This document shows, one piece after another, positions 12,227-30,977 of a DNA stretch of 64,000 bases. Location of the stretch: assembly GCA_902729315.2 (NCBI GenBank), contig LR746265.1, positions 255,501 through 319,500 on the forward strand, written 5' to 3'. The notes under the pieces were generated by a model that did no database searches, was not told where the DNA came from, and saw only the letters and a list, made by a program, of their open reading frames with translations. A program made the translations under genes and the position numbers. The stretch is from Spirodela intermedia (Eukaryota > Streptophyta > Magnoliopsida > Alismatales > Araceae). Positions within the stretch are counted from its first letter, which is position 1; every line of letters starts with the position of its first letter.

Positions 12227-14719
12227 ATGAGACACGGCCTCCGAGCGCACACATGGCTTCACACCCTCACCGCCCCCCCCGTCGTTCCCCAGAGAGCACT
12301 CCCCGCCGCCACCCCCCGCGCCGCCGCTGCCGCGGCCGCGGGCTTCGAAGACGCCGACGCGCAGATGGTGAAGACGGGGTTCGACCCCCGGACGTGCAGT
12401 GCGAACCACGCCCTCGAGGGCCTCCTCCGGGCGGGGGACCTTCCGGGGGCGCGGAGACTGTTCGACGAAATGCTCCACAGGAACACCTTCACACTGAACT
12501 TGATGATCTCTGGGTACGCCAAGTCGGGCGGCCTTCGGGAAGCTCGGAGCCTGTTCGAGGAGACCTCCCAGCGGAACAAGATCACCTGGACCGTGATGAT
12601 GGGTGCGTACGCCAAGTCTGGCCTTGCCGGCGAGGCCTTCGTGGTCTTCGTGGAGATGATGAGATCGGGGACGAAGCCGGACCACGTGGCGGTCGTCACT
12701 CTCCTCAGCGCGTGCGACGGCGCGGGGGCGTCGAGCTCGGTGGCCCAGGTTCACGCCCAGGTGGGCAGACTCGGCCACGGCTCGAAGCTCATCGTCTGCA
12801 ACACCTTGGTGGACGCCTACTGCAAGTGCGGACTCCTCGAGGACGCCTCCCGGCTCTTCGGCGAGGTCATCTGTAAGGACTCCGTGACCTTCAACGCCAT
12901 GCTGATGGGTTACTCCAGGGAAGGACGCCACACCCGGGCTCTGGAGCTCCTCCTGGAGATGCGCCGCTCGGGCCTGAAGGCCTCCCAGTTCACCTTCTCC
13001 GGTTCCCTGTCGGCGGCCACCGGACTGGGGGATCTGGGCCTCGGGAGGCAGATCCACGGCGCCGTAATCAAGAGCAACTTCTGCTGGAACGTGTTCGTGG
13101 GCAATGCCCTGCTGGATTTCTACTCCAAGGTGGACTGCTTCGCCGAGATGGTGCAACTGTTCCTCGGCATGCCAGAGATGGACAACGTCTCCTACAACGT
13201 GCTGATATCGGGGTTTGCTTCGGCTGGACGGAACGAGGACTCCCTGGAGCTCTTCCGAGAGTTGCAGTCGACGGGCTTTGACAGGAAGCAGTTCCCCTTC
13301 GCCTCCGTTCTGAGCGTTGCGACCGCCGAGCGGAGCCTCTCCATGGGCAGGCAACTCCACGCGCAGGCCATCGTCGCGGGCGCCGCGTCGGACGTCCTCG
13401 TGGGCAACTCCCTCGTCGACATGTACGCTAAGTGCGGGGATTTGGCCACGGCCGGCGTCATCTTCGAAAGCAGGACCGACCGGAACACTGTCTCCTGGAC
13501 GGCGATGATCTCCGGGTACATCGAGAATGGGCTATTCGAGGAGGCTCTGGGGCTGTTCAGCGCCATGAGGAGGAGCGGCCAGTGCCCCGACCGGGCCACC
13601 TTCTCCAGCGTCCTGAGGGCCGCGGCGAGCTTGGCCCTAGCCGGGCTCGGGAGGCAGCTCCATTCCTACCTGGTGAGGTTCGGCTACACCTCCAACGTCT
13701 ACGTCGGGAGCGCGCTGGTCGACATGTACGCCAAGTGTGGCTGCCTACGCGACACGGAGCAGGCGTTCGGCGAAATGCCGAGCCGCAACATCGTTTCATG
13801 GAACGCCATGATGTCGGCGTACGCCCACAGCGGCTGCGGCGGGGACGCCGTCGCCCTGCTCGACCGCATGCGCCGCTGCGGCGTGGAGCCTGACTCGGTC
13901 ACCTTCCTCTGCGCCCTCTCCGCCTGCAGCCACGGCGGGCTCGTCGACGAGGGGCTCCGCCTCTTCCGTTCCATGAGGGCCTCTCATTTCCTCCCCTCCC
14001 CCCGCAGGGAGCACTACTGCTGCGTCATCGACCTCCTCGGTCGCGTGGGGCGGCTGGACGAGGCGGAGAAGCTGGCCACCGAGGCGCCCTTCGACGAGCC
14101 GGACCCCATAATCTGGTCCTCGATCCTGAATTCCTGCCGCATCCACCGGAACCAGGACCTGGCGAGGCGGGCGGCGGAGAGGCTCTTCGGCATGGAGCTG
14201 CGTGATGCGGCGCCCTACGTCATCATGTCGAACATCTACGCGGCGGCAGGGCGGTGGGAGGAGGTGGGGGAGATGAAAAGGTTCATGAGGGCGAGGGGGG
14301 TGAGGAAGGAGCCGGCATTCAGCTGGGTCGAGGTGGGGCGCGCCGTGCACCGGTTCATGTCCGACGACGACGCCCACCCGCAGATTGGGGAGGTGAGGAG
14401 GGCGCTGGACGAGCTCAGCGGGGAAATGGAGAGGCGCGGCTACAGGGCGGACACCAGCTGGGCGCTGCACAACGTGGAGGAGGGGATGAAAGCGGAGTCG
14501 CTGAGGTACCACAGCGAGAGGCTGGCCATCGCCTTCGCCCTCATGAGCACACCGGAGGGGGCGCCAGTCCGGGTGATGAAGAACCTGCGCGCCTGCGCCG
14601 ACTGCCACGCCGCCATCAAGGTGATCTCCCTGATTGTTGGGAGGGAGATCACGGTGAGGGACTCAAGCAGATTCCACCATTTCAGAGATGGGTTTTGCTC
14701 CTGCGCCGATTATTGGTAA
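12227..14719 (+). CDS. PLS-class pentatricopeptide repeat protein, DYW subgroup
   Basis: Predicted organellar RNA-editing factor: PPR motifs bind a specific RNA and the DYW domain is a cytidine deaminase-like fold. Intronless, 830 aa, very GC-rich. The N-terminus is Arg/Ala/Pro-rich with few acidic residues, fitting a mitochondrial or plastid transit peptide. Repeats run from about residue 50 to 640 with recurring units such as NALLDFYSK, NSLVDMYAKCG, SWTAMISGY and SALVDMYAKCG. The E/E+ region (IWSSILNSCRIHRNQ, SNIYAAAGRWEE) precedes the DYW domain at about 736-830. The domain has zinc and catalytic signatures HSE (762-764), CADCH (790-794), FHHF and a C-terminal CSCADYW. Length and repeat order resemble an Arabidopsis DYW protein of about 825 residues, but I cannot name the RNA target. 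The start is the first in-frame ATG giving a plausible presequence. Confidence 0.93.
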   Translation: MRHGLRAHTWLHTLTAPPVVPQRALPAATPRAAAAAAAGFEDADAQMVKTGFDPRTCSANHALEGLLRAGDLPGARRLFDEMLHRNTFTLNLMISGYAKSGGLREARSLFEETSQRNKITWTVMMGAYAKSGLAGEAFVVFVEMMRSGTKPDHVAVVTLLSACDGAGASSSVAQVHAQVGRLGHGSKLIVCNTLVDAYCKCGLLEDASRLFGEVICKDSVTFNAMLMGYSREGRHTRALELLLEMRRSGLKASQFTFSGSLSAATGLGDLGLGRQIHGAVIKSNFCWNVFVGNALLDFYSKVDCFAEMVQLFLGMPEMDNVSYNVLISGFASAGRNEDSLELFRELQSTGFDRKQFPFASVLSVATAERSLSMGRQLHAQAIVAGAASDVLVGNSLVDMYAKCGDLATAGVIFESRTDRNTVSWTAMISGYIENGLFEEALGLFSAMRRSGQCPDRATFSSVLRAAASLALAGLGRQLHSYLVRFGYTSNVYVGSALVDMYAKCGCLRDTEQAFGEMPSRNIVSWNAMMSAYAHSGCGGDAVALLDRMRRCGVEPDSVTFLCALSACSHGGLVDEGLRLFRSMRASHFLPSPRREHYCCVIDLLGRVGRLDEAEKLATEAPFDEPDPIIWSSILNSCRIHRNQDLARRAAERLFGMELRDAAPYVIMSNIYAAAGRWEEVGEMKRFMRARGVRKEPAFSWVEVGRAVHRFMSDDDAHPQIGEVRRALDELSGEMERRGYRADTSWALHNVEEGMKAESLRYHSERLAIAFALMSTPEGAPVRVMKNLRACADCHAAIKVISLIVGREITVRDSSRFHHFRDGFCSCADYW

Positions 14720-14826
14720 GATACATGTCAGATCATCCACAACAAACAGCCACTAAGTGATTATCGTCGCTTCCGACGAAAAGCAGAGGCTATAGATTGT
14801 TCATTCCCGACAAAAAGGTTAACGAT

Positions 14827-14871
<45 letters not shown>

Positions 14872-15142
14872 GGCATGAAATGGGAACAGTTACTCGCCTA
14901 TGATCAAATAAATACGCATAAAAAATCGACATGTACACCACCGTTTGCCGCTCTCCGGCCTGCAACTCGAAGGCCATCAAACAATCGGAGCTCTCTTGTC
15001 ATCGGGACTGCCCGCAACAAAAAAATGTAAGATGTATATTTTTTTTTTACAAATTTATGTGCAAAGAAGGCAAGCGCAGCCAAATTCACCTTCCCCAGCT
15101 CCAAGAGAGCAAGCCGAGAAAAAAACCAACCGGGCCGAAGAA
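14720..15142. other. Convergent intergenic gap (PPR 3' end to JMJ 3' end)
   Basis: A 423-base gap between the PPR stop codon and the JmjC gene's stop codon on the other strand, presumably holding both 3' untranslated regions. It contains a GA microsatellite at 14830-14867. No further gene was recognised. Confidence 0.7.
14830..14867. repeat. (GA)n microsatellite
   Basis: GA dinucleotide run of about 38 bases downstream of the PPR stop codon. Confidence 0.93.
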
Positions 15143-21606
<6,464 letters not shown>

Positions 21607-24010
21607 TAGCACTGGGAAACAAGAAAAGGAAACACTCAATTGACACATCTTAAGTATTCAAACACACAGCCTAATAACACCAGTAGTGGAAACACATACT
21701 AACGACAAACAAGAAGCTAATGAACAAACGAAAAGGAATTTCGTACCTCACCATAAGCCTAAATGCCCAAACAGGATAACTGCAGCTTCAATCATCCATC
21801 CTACCATATAACCGGAACCCAAGTTCTCTACTGATTATCAAATCTAATCAAGAAAGGAACCACTATTTAGCAACTCTTCCTAAAAACAAACACCCTATGC
21901 AAACTGGGTGATTAAAAAAAATGCATAGATCAAATAAAAGAGAGAATTGACAATATAAACTTAAGCGTCTTGGATAGAAAACATGGGATAAATATAACGG
22001 TTATTTGATCAATCGTACAAATCGATCCTTGAAATGCCAACTATGATCAGTAGCAAGTTTCTGGACCTCAACATTTAAAGATTTGCAGGCAGCCAGTAGA
22101 GAACTCAGCTGGGACCTCAAATTTCCTCACGACTTCAACCCTATGTATGTCACAAGGCCCCCACTAGTCACATCTATATGTCTTTAACTTGAGATCCCTA
22201 AAATGCTCATCAGCAGGACACTAATATCAAATAATGAGCCAAAAGACTACTGATCCTGAGGGTGTGCATGGTGAACATTTATGCATATCATGTTCAGACA
22301 ATTGATTAACAGTATCTCGACTCCCAAACCTTCGGACATTGGTAAAATTATGGAATAATGCCGTAGCCAAAGTAAAGGAGAACTCGGATGTCACGACCCG
22401 TCCAGGTGGAAATAGTCACAAACCCGCACATAGTATACGGACCATACAGGTGGAAATAGCCTAGCTGATGAGACAACATATCGTCCAATTCAACAGACCT
22501 TTGCCAAAACCCTAACCCCAATCAGATCCAAGAAAATGGGGTACTTCCCGCTGGAATCGCCGTCTGAGCAGCATAAGTGGTCTCGGAGGAGACGGTCAGA
22601 ACCATGGGTCACACGAGGGACGCAGGGGCTCTGTAGGATCTTGGCCACGAAACAAGTGGAAAAGCAAGAAATAAAGGAATCTCATGAACGACGGTGGAAG
22701 ACTGATTGCTGTAAAAACCAAAGTAAAGCACGAAAATCTTTGTGATCCCCAAATCTGGAAGGAAATACTCTGGAAGACCAGATTCAAGGATCCTGAGCGG
22801 AAGCAGTCATAGATCTGCGTAATGTTCGTCCATCTGTTAGTGATATTAAATTAATTGGAGGAGAGGGGGGGCAATGGAAAGGTGTCAAACTCGATCACAT
22901 TCACATGCAGAGAAAGTTACGTGTCCATGTTCCTCCCCCGCAGATCGGACCACTTTGATGAGTCACTCCCAAATATCAACGACGCCTCCCGGCCGAGAGA
23001 CGATATCTCATCTGACGATGACAGAAGTCCGGAAACCCTAGGGCTCCGAGGATGAGAGGGGAGATGATGTTCGGTCGGACGCCATAAAAGTCCACAAAAG
23101 AACAAATCAATTCAAAAAACCACCCGCATCCACAAACTCTGGGTAAATTCCTGACGACTCGCTCGATTCTGCGTGATCGAACCAGCACGAACTCGGTTCA
23201 GTTTCCAGCGCCGTCCAGATTAAACACATTTATAGCACATTATTTTAAATTTAAACGGACGGATGAGATCGCGGCCGACGCACAGCGGGGGACAATACCT
23301 TTTCTGAAGGACCGGCCTCCCCTCCCCGCGTCGTCTCCGTCGCGGATTGGCTCCGCAGAGCGCGCGCTGGTGGGGACATATCCCACGCAGTGGAGAGGAG
23401 AGAGGAGAGGAGAGGAGCGGAACCCTCTGCGTCTTTTTTAGATAGCTCCCATTACTTATTTTTATTAGCCAAAAGGCCTCTTGAAATAATTAATTAAAAG
23501 GGAAAATCCGATAAAGAAGCCGATGGCTCTATGCCCCGCCTAACCCAGATACGAGGATGGAAATTATTTGGGCCCAAAATTGGCCCGACAGGAAGTGGGT
23601 GAGGCGAGCTCGTTCTCCTTTCTGGGTTTTCACTTTTGAAGCCCAAAGTTGGGGAATTGGGCCGGGCAAGGACCACGGATTTATGCGGCCCATTACCACT
23701 TAGTATTTACTTATTTCTTGCGAGGATAATCGTGTGATTTTTGGCACGTTATTTGGGAGGACAGGGGGATGAAGTCAACGGCGCTGGTTGAACGTCTGTG
23801 TGGATCTATTATGACTTTAAAGTAAAAAAACCTGGATTTTTTTAATTTCTTCGCGAGAGTTAATTCCTACATAAAACGTGCTCGTTAGTAAAGGGAGATC
23901 CAAATCGGGTTGACTTATTATTGAAAGAAAGAAGACTTTCTACAGAGGTATGCGATAGTCAACTTAGTCGGCAGTGGTTAGCTCGTGGCAATACTTGATT
24001 GGCACATGGA

Positions 24011-24190
24011 GAGAGAGAGAGAGAGAGAGATATGTATATAATGGGGTCGCGAATGCGACAGGAGAATCCCAACCCAACTTGGCGTCTTATCCAGCCCATG
24101 GTCGAGAAGTTGGAGGTATCGCGAGTACCCAAAAGTTGAGCTTTCCAAGGCGTGCTGGATCTCTTCGCAAACGGAGAGAGAGAGAGAGAG
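24011..24190. repeat. Two (GA)n microsatellites upstream of SAUR
   Basis: GA runs at about 24010-24030 and 24172-24190, separated by unique sequence. Both lie 270-450 bases before the SAUR start codon. Confidence 0.85.
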
Positions 24191-24411
24191 GATGCCCTGC
24201 AACCCTCTCCCTCTTCGGCACCAGTTTCTTAGCCACTCACGAAACCGGCACAGATTCGGGGGTTGTAATCCCCTACGTAACCGTTCTAGAAGCCCACTGC
24301 GAGATAGGCGCTCACGTCTGAATGTTTCTCTCCTTCCTTCCTTCTCTCTACCACCTCGTCCATTTCCACCAATGATTCCCACATAAGCCCACAATATCCC
24401 TCCCTCCCTAC

Positions 24412-24434
24412 CCTCTCTCTCTCTCTCTCTCTCC
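24412..24434. repeat. (CT)n microsatellite in the SAUR leader
   Basis: CT run ending 28 bases before the SAUR start codon. Pyrimidine tracts are common in plant 5' leaders. Confidence 0.88.
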
Positions 24435-24461
24435 TGCTTCCAGGGTCTCTCCAACGAAGCC

Positions 24462-24824
24462 ATGAAGACGATCTTCAGGAGAAGGTTCCTCCGGGAGCCC
24501 CTCAGGAGGTGCTGGAGGAAGCTGTGCTCGTCGCCATGGGAACACTTGCGGTGGAACCGAGGAGGAGGGGAGAAACGGGCCGTGCCGAGGGACGTGCCGA
24601 GGGGCCACACGGTGCTGTACGTGGGGGAGAGCTGCCAGAGATTCGTTGTCCGAGTCGACTTCCTCGGCCACCCACTGTTCCGGCCGCTCCTCGACCGCGC
24701 CGGAGAGGAGTACCAGTTCCGCCATGGCCATCGCCTGCGCATACCCTGCGACGAAGGCAGCTTCCTCGCCGTCCTCCACCTCGTCACCGCCCGGCGAGTT
24801 CGACGCCGCCGCCTCTGTCTGTGA
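24462..24824 (+). CDS. SAUR family auxin-responsive protein
   Basis: Small auxin-up RNA protein; family members inhibit PP2C.D phosphatases and so promote plasma-membrane proton pumping and cell expansion. Intronless, 120 aa, as is usual. After a basic N-terminus rich in Arg, the SAUR domain runs from about residue 40 to 108. It shows VPRGHTVLYVGE, RFVVRVDFLGHPLF and LLDRAGEEYQF, followed by LRIPCDEGSFLAVL. The C-terminus ends in an Arg-rich tail (ARRVRRRRLCL). A single isolated copy, not the tandem array common for SAURs. Codon use is extremely GC-rich compared with the AT-rich flanks. The exact subfamily member cannot be given. Confidence 0.9.
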   Translation: MKTIFRRRFLREPLRRCWRKLCSSPWEHLRWNRGGGEKRAVPRDVPRGHTVLYVGESCQRFVVRVDFLGHPLFRPLLDRAGEEYQFRHGHRLRIPCDEGSFLAVLHLVTARRVRRRRLCL

Positions 24825-26018
24825 CCTCCTCTCGCGTGCTCTTTTCCTCCTGTAACATTTATGTTTTTACTCAGGTGAACACCATAGCTTCCCTCCCACT
24901 CCACCACTCTCTCTCTCTCTACGGCCCCTCTAGCTTCCACTCCTCTCAATTGATCGCCCCCCTCTCTCTCTCTCTCTCTCTCTTTCTCTCACTCCACGTT
25001 CTTTGGCGTCCATCCCGGGGGACGTCCACGTAACATCAATATCTACCTATTTGCTTTAGTTTATGATGAATATTTTTCCTAAATTATGGGCAAACTCCCT
25101 TCTTTTTCCACTCGCCCGTTCTCAGTCTGTACAGACTAGCAGCTTCTTGGTATTTAATATTTATCCTCGTGATTGATTTCCATTAGATATGACCAAGTCA
25201 ACTCTAGTCTTGATGGGTTGACAAATGATCGGATATAAAAAGACCGTCTCACCCCCCTCTCTCTCTCTCCAAAAAACACTAATCTCTCTCTAGATGCCAG
25301 CTGTTCGTCATCATATTTTCCAAACTTAATTATTTAGGATCCGATATGTATTTTGCTCGTGATATTATTCTTTGATACTTTTCGTTTCACTTTGTTTCAA
25401 TGACCTGATATGATGCCCAAAGATTCACCACTGTATTAATAATATATAATTTATATAGAATAATTCGTGAATAAAAACATATTTACCTTGAACTAGAAAG
25501 TACTCTACCTAGTACGATGTAGAAACAATCGAAGTAAATATTATCTCAAGGTCCAACATGTTATTTTAAATTATATCGAACGATGCTATTTATTTGTTTT
25601 AAATAATAATATTAAACGATTTTTTATAAAAAAGAAAATAATTTGAAAATGGGTCCTCATAATTAACACAGAACTAATCGAGGTGAGGGACCGAATACTA
25701 TGGCTAGCATGATTTGTGGGTACATAAGAGAGTTTCTAAAAAATAAAGGGGCATATCTAAAAAATAAAGGGGCATAATTAACACAGAACTAAGCTGTTGA
25801 CTATAGTGAATAAAACTTCTTCGAAAATAACGAAGGTTTGATGCGAACAGTCGATATCAGAAGCGCGAGTAAGTAGTCACAAGGGCTAATAACAAAATAT
25901 ATTTTATGGAGGAGAAAATGGTGAAGTATTTAGTTCCGGTCTGTAAGACCTAAACAAAGCGAGCGCTCACCGTCCGACCTGCATCCAGCCTCTTCCCCGC
26001 CTCGTCGGTCTCAGCTCA
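24825..26018. other. Intergenic region between SAUR and RUS2
   Basis: No gene was seen. The region contains a CT microsatellite at about 24961-24985. From 25.05 to 25.95 kb it is strongly AT-rich without recognisable coding or transposon signatures, apart from a short local duplication (taaaaaataaaggggcata) at about 25737-25774. Confidence 0.6.
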
Positions 26019-26552
26019 ATGGACACCATACTGGTGAGAATGGCAGCGAGCGGGCAAACTGCGTCGAAATTCGGTTTGCGCGTCTCGTTTCGTGACTTCT
26101 ACTCTGCTTTCTGTGCGTCTTTGTTTCACAGAGCAAGATAGGAGTGAGAAAGAAGGAGAGGGGAGGGGCCGAGCCGCTGCTGCCGGATTTCTGGTTTGAG
26201 ACCGTCGACTCGGTCAAGCAGGAGTGCAGGTTCGACGCCCTCGGTCGCCTTTCGGTAAGTTCCGTCTTTAGTTTCTTCTTATCCAAGTATTTTCTAGTTC
26301 GGAGAACAGGCTCTCTTGTTTGCGGTTGGGGTCAGTTCCATTTTCGGTTTCCTAATTTTTTTGTTCCTCTGTGTTTCTAATTTTCCTGGTATAACCTTCA
26401 TCTTTCAATCTAAAGACCGATGGCTCGATTTTTCCAGTTCGCGTTTGTTTTAGTCGTGGAGTTGAGCCCGATATGTTCAAAATCCCGTTGAATTAGTTTC
26501 TCATGAGTTTTTTCTTCGAAGTAACTTCCAATCTGAACTCCCCATCGTCCGG

Positions 26553-26596
<44 letters not shown>

Positions 26597-29143
26597 TATC
26601 TCCCTTTGTTGTTGAAATTTTCATGTTTTGGCATCCTAGAGCTTATCCTACTATCAATTGTGATTGTAATTTCATCGCTCTTGCACAATTTGTTTTTTGG
26701 ATTCTTTGTGGCTGTGAAGTGATACTTCGATTATTATTATAATATTGGACTGGACTCATGTACTACTTAGCACACTTTGGTATCAAGTGTCATCTCATGC
26801 ATTATGCCATTTATTTAGCACTTTGGTATCTGAAACATTCAAGACATTAGCTTGAGGATTCCCATTGAAACAACGCCTGGCTCAGGATTTCTGGACATTA
26901 TATTCTTCTTTATTGGTCATGCCGGATTTTGAGTTGTAGAGCTAGATTTTCTTGGCTGAACCCAGCTGATACTTTTGCATATACTTACTAATGTGAAGCA
27001 ATGGATTTGACGCAGGTGAACGTGGTTCATGATTTCAGGCCTGTATACCGTAGAGTGGTCGATTCTTTCTTCAATAAATTTTTCCCCTCTGGGTATCCCT
27101 ATAGGTACATGCCTATCCTACTCACTGTTTCATCGCTAAATAGGAAAAAGATGGTGGAATTGAGAGTACATCACTGAGCTATCTACATTTTATTTATTCT
27201 GCAGTGTTAATGAGGGATACCTGACATATACACAGTTCCGGGCACTGCAGCATTTTTCCAGTGCGACATTATCCGTGCTGTCTACTCAGGTCTTGGTGTT
27301 TTCCTTTTTGCATCTCAGCCAGCGTTGTGGAGGAAGATACTCCCTTGATGCGCGGGGATAATTCTCTATTTAAATCAAAATTCATTTTTTTTTCGAAATA
27401 TATCCTGAAGTCGTTCCATTTTATGTTTTATATACAACGATTCTCTATCGCGTTTAGATGGAGATATGGGTCGTTTTTGGGTGAGTCATTGACACCATTC
27501 TTATAGTTCCGCAGTCGCTGTTGTTTGCTGCGGGATTGAGACCAACCCCGGCGCAGACAACGGCTGTAAGCTGGGTAAGAACAGTTCTTGCCTTCGTGAA
27601 GTTGATGATCTGCGCTGTTCAAGAATTGTTCTGAATCTTTCTTCATGCTGCCACAGGTATTGAAGGATGGGATGCAGCATGCGGGAAAGCTAATATGCAG
27701 CAAAATGGGCGCGAGAATGGATTCTGAACCAAAAAGTTGGAGGATATTTGGTGAGATTTGTCGTGGGCTTACCCGCGATTGCTCTCCTTGGAATTAGATA
27801 TCATCTACTCTCCCCTGGAAAATCATTTTTTAGCTCATCATAAGTTGCTCATCATCTTGCAGCCGACGTACTATATGATTTTGGCACCGGGCTGGAAATA
27901 TTTTCTCCTTTATGTCCTCATCTTTTCCTCGAAGTGGCTGGCTTGGGCAATTTCGCAAAGGTGCCAATATTTCTCTTGATGTCGAGATATTTCTGCCTGG
28001 TCCTGGGAAAGCCCGCTGATTCTGGATACCCTCTCTTTCTCCTCCCTGCAGGGGATGGCAGTCGTCGCCGCAAGGGCAACGAGGTTGCCCATATACTCTT
28101 CGTTCGCCAAAGAGGGCAATCTCAGTGATCTTTTTGCCAAAGGGGAAGCCATATCGACCCTCTTCAATGTTCTTGGAATTGGACTCGGCATCCAGCTAGC
28201 TTCTACCGTTTGTTCATCGATTCAAGGGAAGGTGCGCGAGCTATAGCATCATGTTGGAGTTGACCTTGTTCCTTTCCCCACTCTTTGCGCTGACTTCAGA
28301 ACCTTATTTCCCCACGTATTCATCAAGGTTTAGCTCTTATGATCCTTTGATTCACGCTCTTGTGCGCATCAGAGAAAGTGGAATCAGACTTGGAGAAGTG
28401 GACAGCTCACCGAGTGATTGCAACAATTTAGAACCGTTGACCCACGCTTCATGATATGTTGTTGGTTCTAGCTGACACTTTTGTCGGAATTCTTCCAGAT
28501 GATCGTCGGGCCTGTGCTCTCTGCTGTACATTTATACGGCGTGACCCAAGAGATGCGAGCAACCCCAGTGAACACGCTGAACCCGCAGCGAACCGCCATG
28601 ATCGTGGCTGACTTCCTCAAGGTGCCGAATTCTAACTTCAACCCCTAGCACATCTTCTCACTTCCGTGCTCTCCGATTCCCTCCAATGTTTGACATTTTG
28701 ATCCTAAAACCCAGATCGGAAGCGTATCGAGCCCCGCTGACCTGAGATACCGTGAAGATCTCCTCTTCCCGGGTCGCATTATCGAGGATGCCGGAAATGT
28801 GAAGGTGGGGAGGCCGCTCCACAGGATCTTCAAGGGGCCTTCGAAACTCAAGCAGGCCAGGGAGATGTTCCCCAAGGAGAAGTTCCTCATCAGCTGCGAA
28901 GGGGAGTTGACCGACATGATCCTCGAGCATGGGGCCTCTGGTGAGGACGCCCTGAGGGGCTGGCTGGTGGCTGCCTGCGCCGCCAGCATGGAGAAGTCGG
29001 GTGGCGGGCCGAGGGAGGCGGCCATGGCCAAGGCCCACCAGCGGATGGAGGCCCTGTTCCCTTTGTTCATATCGCAGGTGAGGGCAAGAGGATGGCACAC
29101 CGACCGGTTCCTGGATGGCAGGGGATGCCGCTTCTCGTTCTAG
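26019..29143 (+). CDS. RUS2: ROOT UVB SENSITIVE 2 (RUS2, DUF647 family)
   Basis: RUS2 (also called WXR1) works with RUS1 in early seedling development, UV-B/light sensing in roots and auxin transport; the biochemical activity is not settled. Exons are 26019-26033, 26132-26254, 27016-27104, 27205-27289, 27515-27574, 27657-27750, 27863-27960, 28052-28231, 28499-28621 and 28715-29143. All phases join to give 431 aa, almost the Arabidopsis length. The DUF647 core is highly conserved: FNKFFPSGYPYSVNEGYL, QFRALQHFSSATLSVLSTQ, LLFAAGLRPTPAQ, KDGMQHAGKLICS, MDSEPKSWRIFADVLYDFG, GLGNFAKGMAVVAARATRLP and FAKEGNLSDLFAKGEAIST. The C-terminus (GWHTDRFLDGRGCRFSF) also matches RUS2 rather than other RUS members. 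The first coding exon is only 15 bases (MDTIL) and is the least certain part. A CT microsatellite lies in intron 2. Confidence 0.93.
26558..26584. repeat. (CT)n microsatellite in RUS2 intron 2
   Basis: CT run of about 27 bases followed by short CTAT units, within the large second intron of RUS2. Confidence 0.9.
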
Positions 29144-30921
29144 CCCATCTTCTTTCCTCCACCCGACTTCATCTCTTCCAATTGTTTGATTCTTTCTCTT
29201 CTCTCTCATGAGCTTGATCCAGGAGCTGTTTGACCTGTCTGGGGACTGATGCAGTCTCTCTCGTGTACATTCCTTTTGACCACAGCTGTTCTTCGGGCCT
29301 CATCTCATCTCTCTCTTCCTCTTCCTCTCCCTCTCTCTCTCTCTTCCATACTACTTGGGCCGTTGTGACCCAACTGGTAGTGATGGGCCGACACTCTAGA
29401 CATTCTCCGGGCCTGGCACCGCCCAACTAGCTGGCCCGAAGTCAATGGAGGCTGAGGAGATGTGCAGGTTTTGGGCTTTTGGGCCCGTGTCAGTAAAGTC
29501 AGACCCATCTCATCAGTGGACTTTCGGGCCGGAGGTTCTGGCCCGAATACTGGTTTTTATTAAAATTATCTTTCAATTATTTTTCGTCGGACCCAAAGTT
29601 GTTGGATATGGTACGGGGTTGAAAAATAACCCCGTGATCCCCATGATCCAAACTAGTTAGTAACGAGGGAAATAAATCATTATTTTATTTGCCACCGCCA
29701 ATGCTAATCACAACAGTAGAGCTGAGACATTCCGTCTAGTCGGCCTGTGGGGTCAACCCCCCAGAAGGAGATATTCCGGCGCCGTAGTCGCCGCCAATGG
29801 AGAATGCACGTGACGACCTCCGCGGACTTTCTCGCCAGCAGCGGAGGGAAAGCTAGGCGGGCCAGCCGCCGCAGCAGTAGTGACGCGCTTTTCTTGAAAT
29901 AATATAAAATTCTCTTAGATTTTACATATTTTATATTTTTTTATTAAGTTCGTAAAAAAAAAAAAACTATGTCCCAGGCTCACTTGATTCTCTGGTCTGG
30001 ACCAAACAAATCTCAACTAAACACGCAAATAAATAAAGAAATAAATCCTATATTTACCTAGTATATTATTACCGAGGTCCCATTCGCTGAACTACCCTGA
30101 TAAATTTTAGCATAAAATATATTACAGGCAAAGCATAGAAAGTCAGAAGGGCAGACACAATCGGAGTACGAATTGTCATAAATTGGACAAACGAGCGCCG
30201 ACATTAGATACCGAGATCACATCCATGATACTGCTTAGATCTCCTAACACTAGTTTAATAAAGGAGTGATTTTTTTTGTTGGGCCCCTAACCTTTGACGA
30301 ATCTTGGGAGCTTTGAACGAACAACTTGGAGAAGGGGTTGCTGACGAATTATCTGGGATACCAAGATTATTGAATCGGGTGTTGAGACCTCCGACAGATG
30401 GCTTGTGCTGACCAAAGACCTCGGGGAAGAGCAACCTCCAGCTCATCGCTCCATTGGATTGTCCGAGGGGAGGAGGGCCACACAGCCTGCCCCCGCCGAG
30501 TTCTTTAGTACAAATCGAAACGTGGATCCAATTTTCTCTGGGTTCGATCGGATGGGTAGCGGCGGCTAGTGAAAATTTCTGGGTTGACCGTTCCGACTGG
30601 CTGCGGGGGGTTTGTCCGTATTCGTGTCGTGAGTAGAACTGAGTTTGACGGTTCATCTGATGGTAGGTAATGAGATTTGCTCACTTTCGACGCCGAAGTT
30701 GGTGCAACATTACTAGGTTTGACTAATTACATGTAATTGGTGAGATATCATCATATTCATATGGATGAATTGAATACATTTGCTATCACCTGTCGACGAT
30801 TATTTATTTGTTTATTTTCGAGAGTATTCTTAGGTCTCGGGGTCGTAGGTCCCCAGTCCTGGGTCGGCTCCGTTCTTCCTGGGTTACGGTTTAAAAACAA
30901 GGCCTACGAGAGAGCCTGATT

Positions 30922-30977
<56 letters not shown>

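Larger units (their letters stand above)
21607..24461. other. JMJ leader/promoter and divergent SAUR upstream region
   Basis: An acceptor directly upstream of the demethylase start codon (about 21612) means the 5' leader continues in one or more upstream exons. Their donors cannot be fixed by eye. The GC-richer stretch at 22.9-23.45 kb is the likeliest promoter/first exon; it contains AAACCCTAG at about 23032-23040, and an AAACCCTAA motif lies at 22507-22515. From 23.45 to 24.46 kb lies the SAUR gene's upstream region, with GA/CT microsatellites. No other gene was recognised. Confidence 0.5.

Noticed and set aside
30255-30656. 133-codon minus-strand open frame between RUS2 and MYB
   Set aside because: No family match and no supporting exons or promoter signals.
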